NCBI GenBank assembly: GCA_003290165.1
Contig: QNQO01000541.1
Coordinates: forward strand, 186,001 to 250,000
DNA from: Berberis thunbergii
Lineage: Eukaryota; Streptophyta; Magnoliopsida; Ranunculales; Berberidaceae
DNA length: 64,000 nt
Reading direction: 5' to 3'
Both the position numbers and the translations under genes were made by a program. This document shows positions 33,451 to 44,784 of this stretch, piece after piece; position 1 is the first letter of the stretch; every line of letters starts with the position of its first letter. Below the pieces are notes generated by a model. It saw nothing but the letters and a program-made list of their open reading frames with translations. It was not told the DNA's origin and searched no databases.

Positions 33451-34239
33451 CAGGGCATAGGCCAATGCTTAGGGCCTCACAAAACAAACCTGTTTTGGGG
33501 GCATCAGATTTCAAAAAAAAAACAAAAACAGAGAAACTTTTTAAAATTTGACTATTATACAAATTGTTCCACAAAAATGTTGTCAAAATGGTTATTATAT
33601 GTTGGTATATGTTCTTATTTCAATTTTAAATCTATTTAGCTGGTCTAGGGTTCAGACCCGTGCAACCCAAATTTATTTTACTTGTTTTTACCGATAATTA
33701 ACAGCAATTAATTTAGGCTCATGGTCTTTTTTAAGAAACCCATGCATGCAATCTGATTTTAATTTAAGCTCAATAAAAATCCAGCATTCTGGCTTGTATG
33801 TGTGGTTAGTAACAACATTTTTAGTTTTATTAGGGTCTACCTTAAAGTGTTGGATGAAATTCACGGATCAAGATTTTCTATAAAACATGTCTAATAGCTT
33901 GGAATATAATGTTGCCATCGACACCTTCAATTTATCAAATGACACAAGTTGGATGATGAAGAAGATAGAAATAGTTAATATTGTTATAATTTTGCAAAAT
34001 TAACACCAGGGAATTAATACATTTTATTTGACAGTAATTCATGTCGTGAGAATATTATAGTTTAGCAAATTTGAAACTTGGGAATAAAAGACTTTTAAGC
34101 ATGAGTTTTGGATAAAGACTTCTTTTTTCAATTACGCGACTTTTTTCCTAAGATCTTTATGAAAGGTTTTGTGTGTGTATAATTGGGGCACCCTTTGAAG
34201 AGCCTGCCTTGGGCACCCAAAATCTCAGGCCCGACCCTG
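33451..34239. mobile_element. Probable non-autonomous hAT-type element
   Basis: Left end CAGGGCATAGGCCAATGC and reverse-complemented right end CAGGGTCGGGCCTGAGAT match at about half of their positions, including CAGGG and GGCC, a common plant hAT end. Flanking octamers ACCCGACC (33443-33450) and ACCAGACC (34240-34247) agree at seven of eight positions, as an old target duplication would. The interior is AT-rich with no transposase. Confidence 0.45.
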
Positions 34240-34666
34240 ACCAGACCACCGTTCTTGAGCCTCTAGGGCTGGACTAAAACAACTTATGGTCGAGTTGTGC
34301 ATTTGGTATGGTTCTATTCAATTGAACAATGGTGTATCTCCGTCGGCACCGAGAGGTAACATGAAGAGTGTTTCCATAACTTGTGGCCTTGCTTGGAAAT
34401 GGGATCTGCAGAATCTTTGAGAGTCAGATCTCAATCTTGGATCAAATTTTAATCTGATTATATTCAAGGTAGGAAAGTTTCTGCTTCATTTGATGAGGAG
34501 ATTAGAAGGAAGCCTTGGACATGTTCAGCAAGGAAAGATTGCCGAGAATCAACATCTAAGGGAATGGAGGAGAACAATAACACACTTTGGGGATTATCTT
34601 CAAGGTCAAAAAGAGGATTCTTGTGACCAACCATAGACCTTATGCTCTGTAAGGTCGAGGACTCTT
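34240..34666. other. No gene recognised
   Basis: Partly open reading with no family match (for example LCIWYGSIQLNNG). May be the continuation of degenerate LINE-like sequence split by the hAT element. Confidence 0.3.
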
Positions 34667-35201
34667 TGTTAGAATATTTTCTTAAGGTGGATCTACATAA
34701 TTCATATTATTATACGTTATAGACTGTCGAACAATAGGTGAGTGGTGTTTGATTAGACTCGATTAATTGTGATCGTTAAGAAACAAGACTAGGGTCATTG
34801 TTTTATGTCTTGAACTGTATTACTAAATTGAGTATGGAGGTTATTTATGTGTAGATATCAATTTAAGTCCCAATATAATTCTATTATTGATGATGAGCTA
34901 ATAATATAACAAGGGCTCTATATATACGATTGAGGTCGCCACTCCAAACCTAATTCTCTATCTTCTACTTTTCCCATCTGGTTTGAGAAACACAAAGGAA
35001 AAATTTTGGAGGTGGAATATCTCTCCGTTGCGTGTTGCTAGTTCGTGAGGATTGCTGCGAGGATAGACTTCATCAATGGCGACTTCAAGTACACATTGAT
35101 TTCAGTTTTTCTTCCTTAATTATTGACATGAGGTCTTGGTTTGTTTTTTTTTTTTTTTTTTTTTTTTGAGGTCTTGGTTTAGGATCTGTTAGATTCCTAC
35201 A
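34667..35201 (+). repeat. Copia-type 5' LTR
   Basis: Begins TGTTAGAATATTTTC and ends TTAGATTCCTACA, i.e. TG...CA, 535 bp, followed two bases later by a primer-binding site. A 25-base T run lies at about 35143-35167. The CTATATATACGATTG at about 34918 could be its TATA region. No second copy was found in the window. Confidence 0.6.
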
Positions 35202-35203
35202 AA

Positions 35204-35215
35204 TGGTATCAGAGT
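35204..35215 (+). other. Primer-binding site, initiator tRNA-Met type
   Basis: TGGTATCAGAGT matches the complement of the plant initiator-Met tRNA 3' end, as used by most Copia elements. It defines the LTR border at 35201. Confidence 0.7.
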
Positions 35216-36149
35216 CTCCTTGTCAAAATCTTTGAAGAAAACATACGATTGTTGTTTTCTTATTATTTGATTAATTAATCAATCCTTACGTGGGTTTTAA
35301 CCATCTATTTCGCCAGATTCGGTTCTCCGACAACTAGATTGTGGTTTACCATTCCATAATCGACCCCATAAGTTTTTTGGGGGTCGGTGGTAGCTAAAAC
35401 AAGATCGAAATTTTTTTATTAAATTTTTTTTATTTTTGATTTTAATGTTCGTTAAAAAAAAAACATTGCCACACTGGGATTCGAGACCAGGTCTCCACGG
35501 CCACATGGAGTTCTCACCAGTCCATCTCTCCAATCAATTGTGGTCTAAATCTCTATAAGACCTATCCCTTCGATCACCGGGCTTCAATCGATAAAAAAAA
35601 AGAGGTTGCATGGGTTGTTTGTCTTCATAGTTTTGAAGTTGAATTCTCACGGTATTGTTGTATACTAATCGATCAATCCATTTTTTTTGGTCGATTGCAA
35701 CCCCTTTGTTTACCTCGTAATGTTTTGTGTCGATTTCAGATCATTTAATTCATTTTTTTATTCTCTGGATTTTCAACTTTAAAGAGTTGAAAATTTGGTT
35801 TTAAAACAGGCAAAGAAGACGGGTTCTGGATCTGGACCAGTTTCTGGGTCAGGGTCGTTTCTCGACCAAGTTCGATTTTCTGGGTCTATTGGGTCCACCT
35901 GGTTTGGTCTAGTGGACAAAGTCGATTTAGTTACTTTGACAAGTTCGATATAGTTACACTGGACCGGTTCGATTCAATTACAGTGAACCATTTGGTTCAA
36001 GTAAACTAGACCGATTTTTGTTATTTAGCCCCGTAAGGCCTATTTGGGCCACCTGGCTTATGGGACTGGACCCATTGCATTTTTTTGGCCTTCTTCACTC
36101 GTGGATTTGGCTTAAAATTATGTAAAATTAAGAAAAAAAAATTTGGAAC
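35216..36149 (+). mobile_element. Copia leader region, 5' part
   Basis: Non-coding leader of the Copia element. On the minus strand, 35460-35530 has a tRNA-like patch (GGTCTCGAATCC, near to a B box), which could be a SINE scrap or leader structure; I do not call it a tRNA. GGGTC and GGACC words at 35820-36010 form degenerate repeats. The leader is interrupted by the gypsy fragment from about 36150 and resumes near 37786. Confidence 0.5.
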
Positions 36150-36752
36150 ACCTAAAGTATATTTTAAATAGTAATCCAAAATTTAAATTTAGGTGAAATT
36201 TTGTGCGACGTCGCCTAAGTGACCTCTTTCATAAAATTTTATTGGAGTTTGAATTTGATGCAAGAGGGTTTCTAGAGTTCCTAATTTGAGTTTCTAGGGT
36301 TTTAATTTAATTTCAAAGTTATTTACTAAATAACTTATTTGTAATTTTTCAATTTAATAAAGAGTCTTTTTAGTTTCCTTTTAGGATTAGGCTTTTACTT
36401 TTTCTTTTAGGAATAGATTGCTTGTTATTTTAGTATTTGATTCTACTTTTTCTTTTAGGATTAGGCAGTTTCCTTTTAGGATTAGGCTTTAATTTTTCTT
36501 TTAGGAATAGACTGTTTGTATTTTAGTATTTAATTCTACTTTTTCTTTTAGGAATAGACTGTTTATTATTCAAGTTATTTGAACACTATAAATAGAGTTA
36601 TTCCTCAATATTGTAATAGACCTTTTGATTTGAATAATTTTATTGAATATTAAAGTTATTTCTTTGTGTTTTTTGGCGAATTTCTTGTATCCTTCCTTGT
36701 GAATTGTCTGTTGAACTAGCCCGCAGGATAATCACTATTCTTTCGGGCGTCA
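36150..36752 (+). repeat. Gypsy LTR (same family as the 14.5-kb element), 5' border uncertain
   Basis: The LTR ends GGGCGTCA at 36752, followed by a degenerate primer site GGTTGTATCTGAGC. Its U5 part aligns with 18960-19097. It contains short repeats of TTTTCTTTTAGGATTAGGCT (36380-36560) and a CACTATAAATAGAG TATA box at about 36584. An inverted copy of roughly the last 500 bp is at 37287-37785. The start is placed only roughly. Confidence 0.6.
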
Positions 36753-36803
36753 GGTTGTATCTGAGCTTCAGCATCTTCTTAGGGTGAGATTTCATCAGTT
36801 TCT

Positions 36804-37286
36804 ATGGCTGATGGTCGTGGTCATCACGATCAGGTTCCGAACGAGGAAGCCCCAAACCGGGATCGTAATGTTAAGAATATGATGATTGAGGATTTACAGC
36901 GGCAAGTTGCAGAGTTAACCCAGCATGTAACTGCGCAGGATTTCGGTAATCGTGAGATGGAAGATCACGATTCTGATTTCAGTTTTGAAAACTCGTATCG
37001 CAATCGTGCTCAATTTTGGGAGCGCCGTGGTCGGGAGGATCGTCATGAAAATCTCGATTTCAAAATGAATTTACCCGAGTTTTCTGGTACATTATAGGCC
37101 GAAGGATTCGTTGATTGGTTAAATGAAGTAGAACATATTTTTTAGTATAAGGAAGTCCCAGATCGTTTCAAGGTGAAATTGGTTGCCATCAAATTCAAAG
37201 GCAGAGCATCTGCGTGGTGGGAGCAGTTGAAGTGATCACGCAACAGGCAGGGCAAGGCCAATATCACTGATTGGGAGAAAATGAAG
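36804..37286 (+). pseudogene. Gypsy gag 5' part, truncated at a fold-back junction
   Basis: ATG at 36804, 52 bp after the LTR, opens a frame MADGRGHHDQVPNEEAPNRD with a coiled-coil-like stretch (IEDLQRQVAELTQHV). It is open for 97 codons to a TAG at 37095 (family Gln) and continues as homology (GRASAWW-type Gag core) to 37286. It is the intact counterpart of the site where a CACTA element entered the copy at 14474. At 37287 the sequence switches to an inverted LTR, so the rest of the element is lost. Confidence 0.8.
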
Positions 37287-37785
37287 ATCAGTGATTATCC
37301 TGCAGGCTAGTTCAACAGACAATTCACAAGAAATTATACAAGAGATTAGCCCAAAAACACAGAAATTTCTAATGTTCAATTAAATTATTCAAATCAAAAT
37401 GTCTATTACAATATCGAGGAAGAACTCTATTTATAGTGCATAAATAACTTGAATAATAAGTAGTTTATTCCTAAAAGAAAAAGTAGAATCAAATACTAAA
37501 ATAACAAGCAGTCTAAAATCCTAAAAGAAAAAAATAAAGACTAATCCTAGAAGAAAAAGTAGAATCAAATACTAAAATAACAAACAGTATATTCCTAAAA
37601 GAAAAAGTAAAGCCTAATTCTAAAAGGAAACTAAAAATACTCATAATTAAATTGAAAGATTACGAATAAGTTATTTAGTAAATAATTTTGAGAGCATATT
37701 AAGAACCCTAAAAACCCAAATTATGAACCCTAGAAACTCAAATTAGGAATCCTAGAAACCCTCATGCATCAGAATTTCAATTATT
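37287..37785 (-). repeat. Inverted copy of the gypsy LTR
   Basis: Reverse-complement alignment to about 36248-36745: GGCTAGTTCAACAGACAATT pairs with AATTGTCTGTTGAACTAGCC, and the TTATTCAAGTTAT and CCTTTTAGG repeats also match. The junction lies in the U5 segment and shares a 9-base inverted word with adjacent gag (ATCACTGAT 37263-37271, ATCAGTGAT 37287-37295). Confidence 0.8.
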
Positions 37786-38434
37786 TTTTTGTGGATTGCA
37801 TATGTTTGTGTCATTACCCATGTGAATAACAATCCGTCCAAATGAAGGTTGTTATTTTGGCCGGTTCATTGACGGTATAAGGTAATTAATTTAAGTAAAA
37901 TATTTTGGTATTCACTTATGCATTCAATGATTGGCCCAAAGGAAGGTCATTGTTTGGCCAAGCTCGATTTTATTTTATTTCTATTAATTAGCCTTAGTTG
38001 TTTTGAGAGAAACACTTACACGTTACCATACATATCCAAATACTTGAATTGTAATGGTGTGCTCGTTTTTTCATAAGGGCCCATTATTAATGATGTAAAT
38101 TTATATGTACTAATTTTTGCCCTTCGTCTATTTGTTTGCTCATTAATTAGACAATTTTACATGATGATGATTACAAGTTATTTTTTTCTATTATTATATT
38201 AGTGCATTAAAGTTGATGGGAAGTATATATATTGATGTGAGTTTGTTCTTTTGTGTTATTTTAGTGAATGTTTATTTAATATCTGCCAACTTAAACAATA
38301 TGCTGGTGCTTAATGGATCAAATTTTGAAAAATGGAAAGAGTATATAGTAATCGTTCTTGGGTGTATGGATTTGAATGACACGCTTCATGTTAATGAACC
38401 CACTCAGCCTTTTGATTCTATTTCACCTGAATAA
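37786..38434 (+). pseudogene. Copia leader (3' part) and gag start
   Basis: After leader sequence with TTGGCCCAAAGGAAGGTC words typical of Copia leaders, the frame at 38213-38434 reads LNGSNFEKWKEYIVIVLGCM, the conserved start of plant Copia Gag proteins (N-x-x-LNGxNFxxWK). It ends at a TAA at 38432-38434 after about 60 codons of Gag. No further Gag, protease, integrase or RT follows, so the element is truncated or deleted after the gag start. Together with the LTR at 34667 it makes one Copia element split by the gypsy fragment. Confidence 0.7.
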
Positions 38435-39656
38435 TGCTTAAATTTTGCCTAACTAGGCCAAATTAGTGGAGATATTTTTAGTTTGTGAAAATAGAGTGAC
38501 TTTACCGTGGAGTATGTCTTTATCCTCGTGACTTCAAATCCGCGGTCAGTTAGACCTTCCTCTGCAAGATATCGCAGTAAACATACATCGTAAACAAATC
38601 CATATACATAAAATCTTAGTATAATAAATCACAGTAAGCATACATCATAAACCTTACCAATCTGGTTTATTGTGATTCTACGAATAATAAATTCATGGAC
38701 ATAAAATCTGCAACATATATGCACAGATGATTGTTGTGATTCTGTGACCTTTTATGTATGTTTTAATTTCCTGAACGCACTGAAGCTCTGCTTTAATTTT
38801 GTTAATCCATCAATGCTAGGCTTGCTTGATTCACACCGCCAAACATTCAAGTTTCATGATGCACAATGGCCCTTACAGCTATTTGAAAAGGGATAAAAAG
38901 AAAAAAAAAATTTAAATATACCTCATCCCATTTAGAATCACCGTTCAGAAATTCTAAATGACGAGGAAATGGGCAAGGGAGGGGGTGCAATCCTCCATCC
39001 CCTCGAGATGCAGGAGACCCGACTGGTTACGAGTCCACTTAGTAGAGTGTACGATTGGTTTGGTCCATTGAAAACGGAACTCCACTCGACCTTTTTATTC
39101 CCATCTTTTTTCCAAACCTTTGACGGGTGATCTCTTTCGTCACAGGTGTAAGATCTACCAACTCAGTTGGTACACATTTAGAAAATGAAAGAACATCATC
39201 TCTGTCTCATCGCGTTCCTTCAAGATCAGATGGAATAAACCTCATCCCATTTCAAATAAATTTGGAACTTGACAGACTGAGAATGCACTAAAAATTTTAT
39301 TACAATTCGAAATTTAAAAATATATATATACACTGCATATGTTGAGGCAAGTCTTTTAAAATGGTATCTTGAAAGCAAACCAAGAATCTATGTTGGTCCC
39401 ACCAATAATCAAAAGATTATTTATTGACATTCTCTGTCGTGTCATAAGTCAAAGCATTTTCCTTTTCTTCACCACAATCGGCACTCATTCAAAAACAACG
39501 AACAAAAACCAAAGTTGCTATCATCTCTTCCCTTCTATCAACTAGACATAGAGGAGAGAGAGAATTCATACAAGTAGTATGTGAGAAGAAGAGAAGTTAG
39601 TAAAACCTTATTTACATCTCAGTTTATGTAGACATATTTTATGCCGAAAGTATGAA
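38435..39656. other. No gene recognised
   Basis: AT-rich sequence. Around 38940-39240 is a block (AATTCTAAATGACGAGGAAA...GATCTACCAACTCAGTTGG) partly shared with about 32730-32800, so a dispersed repeat is likely. No exon seen. Confidence 0.4.
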
Positions 39657-39664
39657 CATTTACT

Positions 39665-40225
39665 TAGGGGTGGGTAAAAATCGATTTAAATTCGGTTAAT
39701 TGACCGAACCGTTTTTTGAATTCGGTTCAGTAACCGAACCGAAATATGAGTAGAAAGAAAATAATTTAAACCGAACCGAACCGATTTTAAACGGTTCGAA
39801 ATCGGTTTACGGTTTTGAACCGACCGATTTATAACCGAACTGACCGATTAATTAGATATATATAAATAACTAAATAACAGATATGTGTCAATACCTGATT
39901 AGTGCAACAAATGCACTGCAGTACACCCTGTTGCACTGAATCACCCCATTCTCTCAAAGTTTTCAATTTTGGGCTAAAAATTGGGTTTGTAAAAAAATTG
40001 GGCCTGTAAAAAAATTGGACATGTTTTAATAAAAGTTTTTTAAATGCTTGAGTCTGAAATTTCGGCCCAACCGAACCGAACCGATTCGAAATTCGGTTCA
40101 ACCGAATTCATCGGTTTACAAATACAAAATTCGGTTTCGATTTCGGTTTTGAGCAAACCGAATGAAATCGGTTCGAAATCGATTTGAGGCTCAAAACCGA
40201 ACCGAACTGACATTGCCCACCCCTA
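39665..40225. mobile_element. Non-autonomous hAT-type element with perfect 8-bp target duplication
   Basis: Flanks CATTTACT at 39657-39664 and 40226-40233 are identical. Termini TAGGGGTGGGTAA and, reverse-complemented, TAGGGGTGGGCAA match at 12 of 13 positions. Both subterminal regions are dense in AACCGAACCGA / TCGGTTCGGTT words in inverted arrangement, so the DNA could fold strongly. At 561 bp with no transposase it is a MITE-like hAT derivative. The perfect duplication suggests a fairly recent insertion. Confidence 0.85.
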
Positions 40226-40233
40226 CATTTACT

Positions 40234-42451
40234 CATTGAAAATTTTACTTGTTAGAGAATGATAAGGTTTGTTGGATAATGACATAGACAATGTTGATAA
40301 AGATATTGAATATGAAAGAAAAATCATACTGAAACCCAAATGTCACCGTACAAGTGGTTTCTTCAAGGTTTGTCGGATCAATCAAAAAAATTCGAATCAC
40401 TTTGCGAGAATGACTTTCTAATAAAATAAATAAACACACAAAAGTAATTCTCCATACCAGGAGTAAATAGGATAAATATATTCCAAGGCTTCACTCTTTG
40501 TTCTTGCAAAATGAGAAAACCACATCTTATGTGTGTATGATGTCCACTGAATATCCTCGAATTGCCATGTGAGCAAGGATTGTCATTTATTTTTTTGAGT
40601 TAATTTCAGTTTCCTGTTTTTAAGAAATATTTTGGTGTGTTAGGAAAAAATGTAAAAAAAAATTCAAGCATACATGAAAAATATATAATGAATTCCAAGA
40701 GTATTTGAAATATGTGAAGAAATAAGCGGCAATTAAACAAACATACTAAACACATTACATGAAGCCTAAATATCAAGAAATGAAACAAACATGTATCAAT
40801 ATATAATTAGAAAATTATGGAGTGACTTCAAAAATCTATATATAAGTAGAAGAAATGATAGTTAGAAAACAAGTGGTAGTTTCAAAAATCAATAAATAAT
40901 TAGAAAAAATGATACTTAGAAGAAAAAACAGAAAAATAACTTATAAGGCCTACTTTTTATAATTATAGACCACATCGTACTCTAATAATTGAAAATGCCT
41001 TAAAAGGCCCATTTTTAATAATTAAAGAGTTAAAAGCAAGAAACCCAACCCGTGGTTTAAAAATAATTAGATTTAACTTAAATGATCAATTTTTAAAATT
41101 AATTCACCTTCTTAAAATCAATCATAAGTTTACTTCCAGATTTATTTATTTATTTTTCTTCTAGATTAACAGTAAGAATCGATCAGTTGTTTTGTAGTGA
41201 CATGAAACAACTTTGAAAAAATATCAAATTGCGTTAGGGAACCAAGTTTTGCAACTAGGTTTTGCATCTAGGTTGATGTGTCATCATTAAAGGAGGTTTT
41301 TTACAACATCGAGATATACATAAACACTTGGGGATTTCATCATTCTTTTAAGATCACGCCACGCCACCCTAGTTACAAAACAGGGTTGCAACAACATGGT
41401 TTCCTAGCATTTTCGGCCTAAGGAATATAGATATATTTATTTTTTTACTTATCTTTTAGCTATGGTTAAGGTTTGTGGCCTATAGTAGTCTTGAATTACA
41501 AAAAGCAGGTCTTTTGATGCATTTTCAATTGTTAGGGTCTTATATGGTCTACAACTATAAAAATTAGGCTTTATAAGTCATTTTCCCAAAATAACCCTCA
41601 AAATTTATGAAAAAAGCTCTGAAAAATTTCCAAAAAAATGTAATTCTTGGTACCTGGTTTTTGTAATTTTACAAAAATTTGTGAAAAAATATCAAAATTT
41701 ACAAAAAAAAAAATCCAAAATTTACGAAAAAGCCTCAAAATTTTTCAAAAAAAATGTAATTATTTCTTTCTCCCTTTTTCATTTTGTAATTTCAATAAAA
41801 CGAAATTTAAGATTTCGTAAAATATCATCCCTTGCATGTGAGTGAAACCACATTTTCAAATATTTAAACACCTTAAAGCTATGACTACTCAGAATCTACT
41901 AACATTCCAATGCTAGAATAATTGGAAAACAAAGAGTGAACAATGGAAAAGAAACAACTAAATTTAATTAAAATTAATAACAATAAATATTATAAAATCA
42001 ATTTGGGACGGGCCGGGATGGCTGGGATTGAAAATCTTCATCATGATCTCATCCTACTCTAAATCGGGATCGCGATGGCAAAATGATCCTAAAAAATTGA
42101 GACGAGATTGGGATCACGAGATGGATGCCTTCTCCTAACTACTAACATGGGCAAATTAAAATGACACATAAAATGGACAAGCATCAACAACTGCGGTATG
42201 TGTCCCAACAAACACATTCACTTTTGTGCGTTGTGCTCCGCCCCCCCCCCCCCCTCCGATTACGTTACCACCTCCACATTAAACGGGTCTTGGGTTATGA
42301 TGAGCACATGCAATCCAATAAACGGACATTGATAAATTATTTCCTGTCCCAAGTTTCTCCATCCGCATTCCAAGCTACTGTAGTGATTGTAATGTAAATT
42401 GTAATTTTTTTTAATTGTAAGAATGACCAAAATGTGTCTAACACGTGCTGC
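40234..42451. other. AT-rich, no gene recognised
   Basis: Long A/T-rich stretch. 41590-41770 has repeated AAATTTACGAAAAA words. 42000-42130 has GGGACGGGCCGGGATGGCTGGG and GATCGGGAT-type words, possibly a decayed terminal region of a hAT-like element. A run of about 17 C at 42240-42256 is a homopolymer tract. Confidence 0.4.
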
Positions 42452-42660
42452 TAGGGATGTCAACACAACAAATTTGGCAAATTCGTCTCCCCCCCGGAAT
42501 CACAGATCCTCAAATCCACCAACGCGACAAATTTTGCAAATTCATCTCCTCCGGGAATCACAGATCCCCAAATCCGCCTCGAATAATCGATTGATAATTT
42601 TTGTTAAAACCATCCCCGCTTCGTCACAAATGGCGGATATCCGCCCTGCTCCGATTAACC
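42452..42660. mobile_element. Possible hAT-type terminal fragment
   Basis: TAGGGATGTCAACACAACAA resembles plant hAT ends (TAGGG-TGTCAA). It is followed by two diverged ~65-bp copies of CAAATT-GCAAATTC-TCTCC-CCGGAATCACAGATCC and by GGCGGATATCCGCC, as in the element at 28439. No partner end found. Confidence 0.35.
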
Positions 42661-43161
42661 ATTTAAAAAAACATTGTCTTCTTCAAATTTACAGTGGTAC
42701 GATGACTCTAGATTCTTCCTCCTGAGATGGATTTCAGCTCCTGATAAAGATTTGAGTGAGTTTCGTTTTATTTTTAAGTGATCCCACGCCCAATAGAAAG
42801 TGTTTTAGTTTTTTCATCACAAAAGAAAATGGCAAAGATTGCAGTAAGCTTTGTTGTGGAACTTCTGGTTCCCTTTTTGGTGGAAGAAGTGAAACAGATA
42901 GTGATATCATATCGACCAAAGATGAAATAGAATTCATTTGAGTCTTTCTACAAGAATATCAAAATTTCCACAGTTGAAGAGTGAAGATCTAGAATGCATA
43001 TAAAGCATTGGTAATCCATGAACAATGAGAATGAACTTTACACTCAATAATGTGCTAGTAGAATTCTATTGACATGTACATACATGAGAAGTTGGAACAT
43101 TATGAATTGGTAGAGTGAAAGTTTAGTGAAGGGGGAAAGTCATAACCAAGTCATGATCTGG
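42661..43161. other. No gene seen
   Basis: Short open frames on both strands (60-70 codons) without a recognisable motif. The GAAGGGGGAAAG at about 43129 is polypurine-like and precedes the LTR of the next element, so part of this may be the 3' end of a tandem or partial copy. Confidence 0.35.
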
Positions 43162-43496
43162 TGTCATGACTGGAAAAATGGATGAAAAGAAAAAGCAGCG
43201 AAGGAGTAGTAGCGCGAAATTAAGGCTCCACAATCAAATGTTCAAACAAGAGGTATTTTAGTAATTCAGTTTATTAGTTAGTTAGGACCATCTGAGCCAC
43301 ACACGTGGCGCTCATCAATTAGACCTTTTCACAAGTTGTTATGTTTACTGTAGTTAAATAAAAAGGAGAAAAACATAGATCATCATTGAAGTTGTAAGAA
43401 CAAACAAGGTTTTTTGCTCACGGAGCTTGGGAAGAGTTGTAACCCAGTTTTTTTTTTCTAGTAATCCATTCTCATTTCTTCATTGTTCTCGTGACA
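43162..43496 (+). repeat. 5' LTR of the gene-carrying LTR retrotransposon
   Basis: TGTCATGACTGG...TTCTCGTGACA, 335 bp with TG/CA ends, followed after two bases by the primer site TGGTATCAAAGCC at 43499. Promoter-like and transcript-leader features are not clear. The partner 3' LTR was not identified downstream. Confidence 0.55.
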
Positions 43497-43498
43497 AT

Positions 43499-43511
43499 TG
43501 GTATCAAAGCC
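43499..43511 (+). other. Primer-binding site, initiator tRNA-Met type
   Basis: TGGTATCAAAGCC differs by one base from the complement of the plant initiator-Met tRNA end. It supports reading 43162-43496 as a 5' LTR. Confidence 0.6.
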
Positions 43512-43530
43512 ACAATCAATCCATTCCACC

Positions 43531-44427
43531 ATGGAAATAGAATAAATCAAAATTTTTATAACGGAAACAAGGAAGCAACAAACCGAAACCGCCGGACAAA
43601 TAGAAGAATTATGGACTGAACTACGATGCATCGCTCAATCAAGCGGGGGTCAAGAGAAGCGATTTGAGTCAAGGATGGGGCAGATTGTTCAACTATTGCA
43701 GAACCCTCAGAAAGGTACTGGATCTACTAGCTCCCCTTCAATTCAACTCACTGGAACTCGAGAACAGTCACAAAGACCTTCCTCAAATCCTTCCATGGAA
43801 ATCCAAGAATTCTGGTCCAAAAAGAGTGATTATGGAAACAATTTGGACGATGAACAAAACATGTCGACGTCTCCGATGTGCTCTTCACTGGTACTTTTCG
43901 AGTTGCATCTGATTCACCAAATTGTAAAAGTGGAACCTTCAATGTTGGGCTTACAGGATTATTGGTATGCCACATTTACAAATGAACTAGCACATTTTTA
44001 TGAGCATGGCCATACGGGTGAAAAGTGGATTGGGGCTGGCAATTGTCTTTTTCTTCAAGGACTTGTCAAGCAAGGGTTCTTAGATTTGATTGAAATGGAC
44101 AATGAAGAAGGGGCGATTGATTTTGCTTGCAATCTTGCTGAACGGGATGGCTTCCACAATTGCCTGTTTTTGGTTGATGACATTCTTGAGACCAAATTGG
44201 ACAGATAGCTCCAACTAGTTATCGATGAAGGAACTTTAGATTCAATTTGGTTACACCCTAATGGTTTGATCAAAACGATCATGAGTTGGGATTTAGTTTC
44301 AAAGTTGGTGGCATCTGGTGAACTTATGATTATCACTTCATGTAACAGTACAAAATATGAACTGGTGTAAGAGGTGAAAAAAGTTAACAAAAGAAAATCG
44401 ATTGCCTCGCATGACACTGACACCTCC
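43531..44427 (+). pseudogene. Gag-like start and unrecognised intronless coding segment
   Basis: ATGGAAATAGAA at 43531, just after the primer site, begins a gag-like N-terminus (QIEELWTELRCIAQ, KRFESRMGQIVQLLQN) once an early stop is ignored. The main open frame 43675-44208 (177 codons) then continues into a segment I do not recognise (GAIDFACNLAERDGFHNCLF, LVDDILETKL). The same frame runs on with stops at 44206 and 44369. Across the later chromovirus insertion it joins SIASHDTDTS to KEPPVMYF. It is intronless, so like the PPOX and cyclin parts it may be cDNA-derived host sequence. Not Gag-pol: no protease or RT follows. Confidence 0.4.
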
Positions 44428-44770
44428 TGTTAGGAACCCAGTTCTAGTATGTTACTATGTTGGTAACAAGTCCTAATTCATAAGAAGTCCTGTTTAGGTA
44501 AGTCAGTAGGCAAGAGTCCTAATTTAGTTGAAATAGGTAAGTCAGTAGGTGAGTCCTAATTTAGCTAAACTTAGATATTAAGATGAGTCTGGTTAGGAAT
44601 CTAGGACGTAGAATTTCCTATAAAGTCTATCAATTGTAATCAGAAGTTTCATCAATCAAATAGCTTTTTTTTTTAACTTTGGTGGCTGATCTCCAATCAA
44701 AAGATCAATAGGTGGTTCGATCTCCAATCAAAAGATCGATTATATTGGCTTCCGGTATCGGACCCTATCA
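44428..44770 (+). repeat. 5' LTR of the chromovirus
   Basis: 343 bp from TGTTAGGAACCCAG to GGACCCTATCA. By eye it differs from the 3' LTR at about eight to ten bases plus one 39-base length difference. Contains a tandem GATCTCCAATCAAAAGATCA repeat near its 3' end. Confidence 0.9.
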
Positions 44771-44772
44771 TC

Positions 44773-44784
44773 TGGTATCAGAGC
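44773..44784 (+). other. Primer-binding site of the chromovirus, initiator tRNA-Met type
   Basis: TGGTATCAGAGC lies two bases after the LTR end and matches the complement of the plant initiator-Met tRNA 3' end. Confidence 0.8.

Noticed and set aside
35440..35535. tRNA gene on the minus strand (GGTCTCGAATCC resembles a B box)
   Set aside because: No plausible A box, acceptor stem or anticodon arm could be folded. At most a SINE scrap or Copia leader structure.
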